59,915 nt of DNA, taken from positions 1 through 59,915 of the IMG/VR virus record IMGVR_UViG_3300044712_001805; one strand, written 5' to 3'. The DNA comes from a virus. The position numbers and the translations under genes were made by a program. Below, in pieces: positions 59,156 to 59,915 of this stretch. The notes beneath the pieces were generated by a model that saw nothing but the letters and a program-made list of their open reading frames with translations, did no database searches and was not told where the DNA came from. The stretch's first letter is position 1. Each line of letters opens with the position of its first letter.

Positions 59156-59658
59156 CGACCACCCGTCATCCCAACTCGTTCGGCCTTCGTGACGTGAATG
59201 TAGAGGCCATCGTTCATGGCGGAACGCTGCGCATCGATTTTCCAATCGGCCCGATGAATCGCACAGCAACCCAGGACTCCGCCATCCGGATCGAACCCAG
59301 AGCATTCGGGGACGAAGAGTTCCTCTCCAGCGTCAAGATCTACGGGCGGATACTCTTCGGAAGGTCTACACGGGACGCAGGCAACGTGGCCGCCGGGCCC
59401 GTCGTACTTGACGAATAGTTCTTTGACGCGATACATCCGCCCCTTGTAACGCACGAGGCGTCCAACAGACAGATAGTCGTGGCCGGGCGCCCCGGGCTTG
59501 CCGAAGTCACGCTCGGGAGGGGTATCTCCCTTCGTCGACATGAATCCCACGAGAATCGCCACCTCCTCCGCCGTGATGAACCCGCGGCAGCCGGGCTCGA
59601 GCGGGTTCTCCGCGAGGCGCTGGAGCTCGGCGAGGCGGGCCGGGGAGATCGTCTTCAT
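59152..59658 (-). CDS. Hypothetical protein with KOW/SH3-like segment
   Basis: 168 residues from ATG 59658 (ATGA overlap). A helical start (ISPARLAELQRLAENP), then ITAEEVAILVGF and a beta segment VGRLVRYKGRMYRVKELFV that resembles small SH3-like or DUF-type phage domains, with cysteines (VACVPC, CCAIH) at the C-terminal end. Function unknown. Confidence 0.5.
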   Translation of the reverse strand: MKTISPARLAELQRLAENPLEPGCRGFITAEEVAILVGFMSTKGDTPPERDFGKPGAPGHDYLSVGRLVRYKGRMYRVKELFVKYDGPGGHVACVPCRPSEEYPPVDLDAGEELFVPECSGFDPDGGVLGCCAIHRADWKIDAQRSAMNDGLYIHVTKAERVGMTGGR

Positions 59659-59915
59659 CGGCCCGGCTCTTTCGTTTCCTGCTGCGCCACGCGATGTCCC
59701 GGACACTTCTCGCCGCAGCCGCGCCCCATCGCCTGCTCGAGGCAGGCCGCGAATCCCATCGCGATCAAATCGCGGGGGGAGGCACCATCGCAATAGAAGA
59801 TGTGGTGCTTGACGAAGACGGTAGACGACGGTCCCTTGTCCTCCGTCGATTCGCTCCAGTTCCACCCGCAGCTCGGACAGTAGAAATGGAGGTGTTCTCC
59901 GGCAAACTGTCGGTC
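59655..59915 (-). CDS. Zinc-ribbon protein, N-terminus cut by window edge
   Basis: The last 86 codons of a leftward gene whose start lies beyond the window. CPSCGW at the edge, then YCDG, ACLEQ and GCGEKCPGH supply several cysteines and a histidine for zinc. Its stop overlaps the next ATG (ATGA). Function unknown. Confidence 0.5.
   Translation of the reverse strand, partial: DRQFAGEHLHFYCPSCGWNWSESTEDKGPSSTVFVKHHIFYCDGASPRDLIAMGFAACLEQAMGRGCGEKCPGHRVAQQETKEPGR

Noticed and set aside
1-59915. The window as a complete circular genome with the two cut genes joined
   Set aside because: Joining position 59915 to 1 would connect the SNF2 gene and the zinc-ribbon gene out of frame, and the SNF2 protein would still be too short.

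Overview
The window is a contiguous piece of a GC-rich (roughly two-thirds G+C by eye) tailed bacteriophage genome. Genes are dense, many start with GTG, and neighbours often share a 4-bp ATGA or GTGA overlap, so translation is probably coupled. A terminase pair, portal, scaffold candidate, major capsid protein, a T7 gp12 / P22 gp10-like tail protein, low-complexity internal virion proteins, one 3098-residue polyvalent protein and a pectate-lyase-fold tailspike point to a podovirus-like virion. Two lipoproteins and a possible spanin pair suggest a Gram-negative host. No integrase, prophage repressor, tRNA or CRISPR was seen. Both edges cut genes, and the two cut frames do not join across the ends, so this is not shown to be a closed genome.

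Layout. 1-598 (minus) is a truncated SNF2-type ATPase, divergent from the main rightward block across a pair of sigma70-like promoters. 704-9346 (plus) is the replication/recombination module: RecB-like nuclease with a probable Fe-S cluster, Sak4-like ATPase, putative SSB, HerA-like ATPase, RuvC-like resolvase, DUF3310 protein, DnaB-like helicase and a UDG-like protein, with one strong terminator at 3566-3630. 9347-9783 is non-coding and holds iterated ATTCGGTGCC sites, two G/C hairpins and a promoter, so it is a candidate replication origin or operator array. 9784-17049 is a run of small genes, many with zinc-ribbon (CxxC) motifs, ending at a terminator. 17350-20895 holds terminase and companions. 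20911-27704 is an unusual block between terminase and portal: surface-like proteins (collagen-like, Ig-like), exported proteins and the lysis cassette. 27740-57609 is the head, tail, internal-protein and tailspike module. 57617-59915 (minus) is a converging cluster of small genes.

Most notable. (1) Inside the giant polyvalent gene lie three short ORFs, all in the same +1 frame, whose codon third positions are 93-99% G/C by hand count while the host frame falls to about 50% there; two of them look paralogous. (2) The iteron/hairpin region sits just before a gene with an internally duplicated winged-helix domain. (3) A virion-region gene joins a CrtC/AttH-type lipocalin-like domain to a helical domain with an ADDLVDGD motif. 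(4) The giant protein carries an ADP-ribosyltransferase-like domain and two HExxH motifs. (5) The portal protein has a four-cysteine zinc-ribbon insert. All functions are read from motifs by eye; no database search was run.
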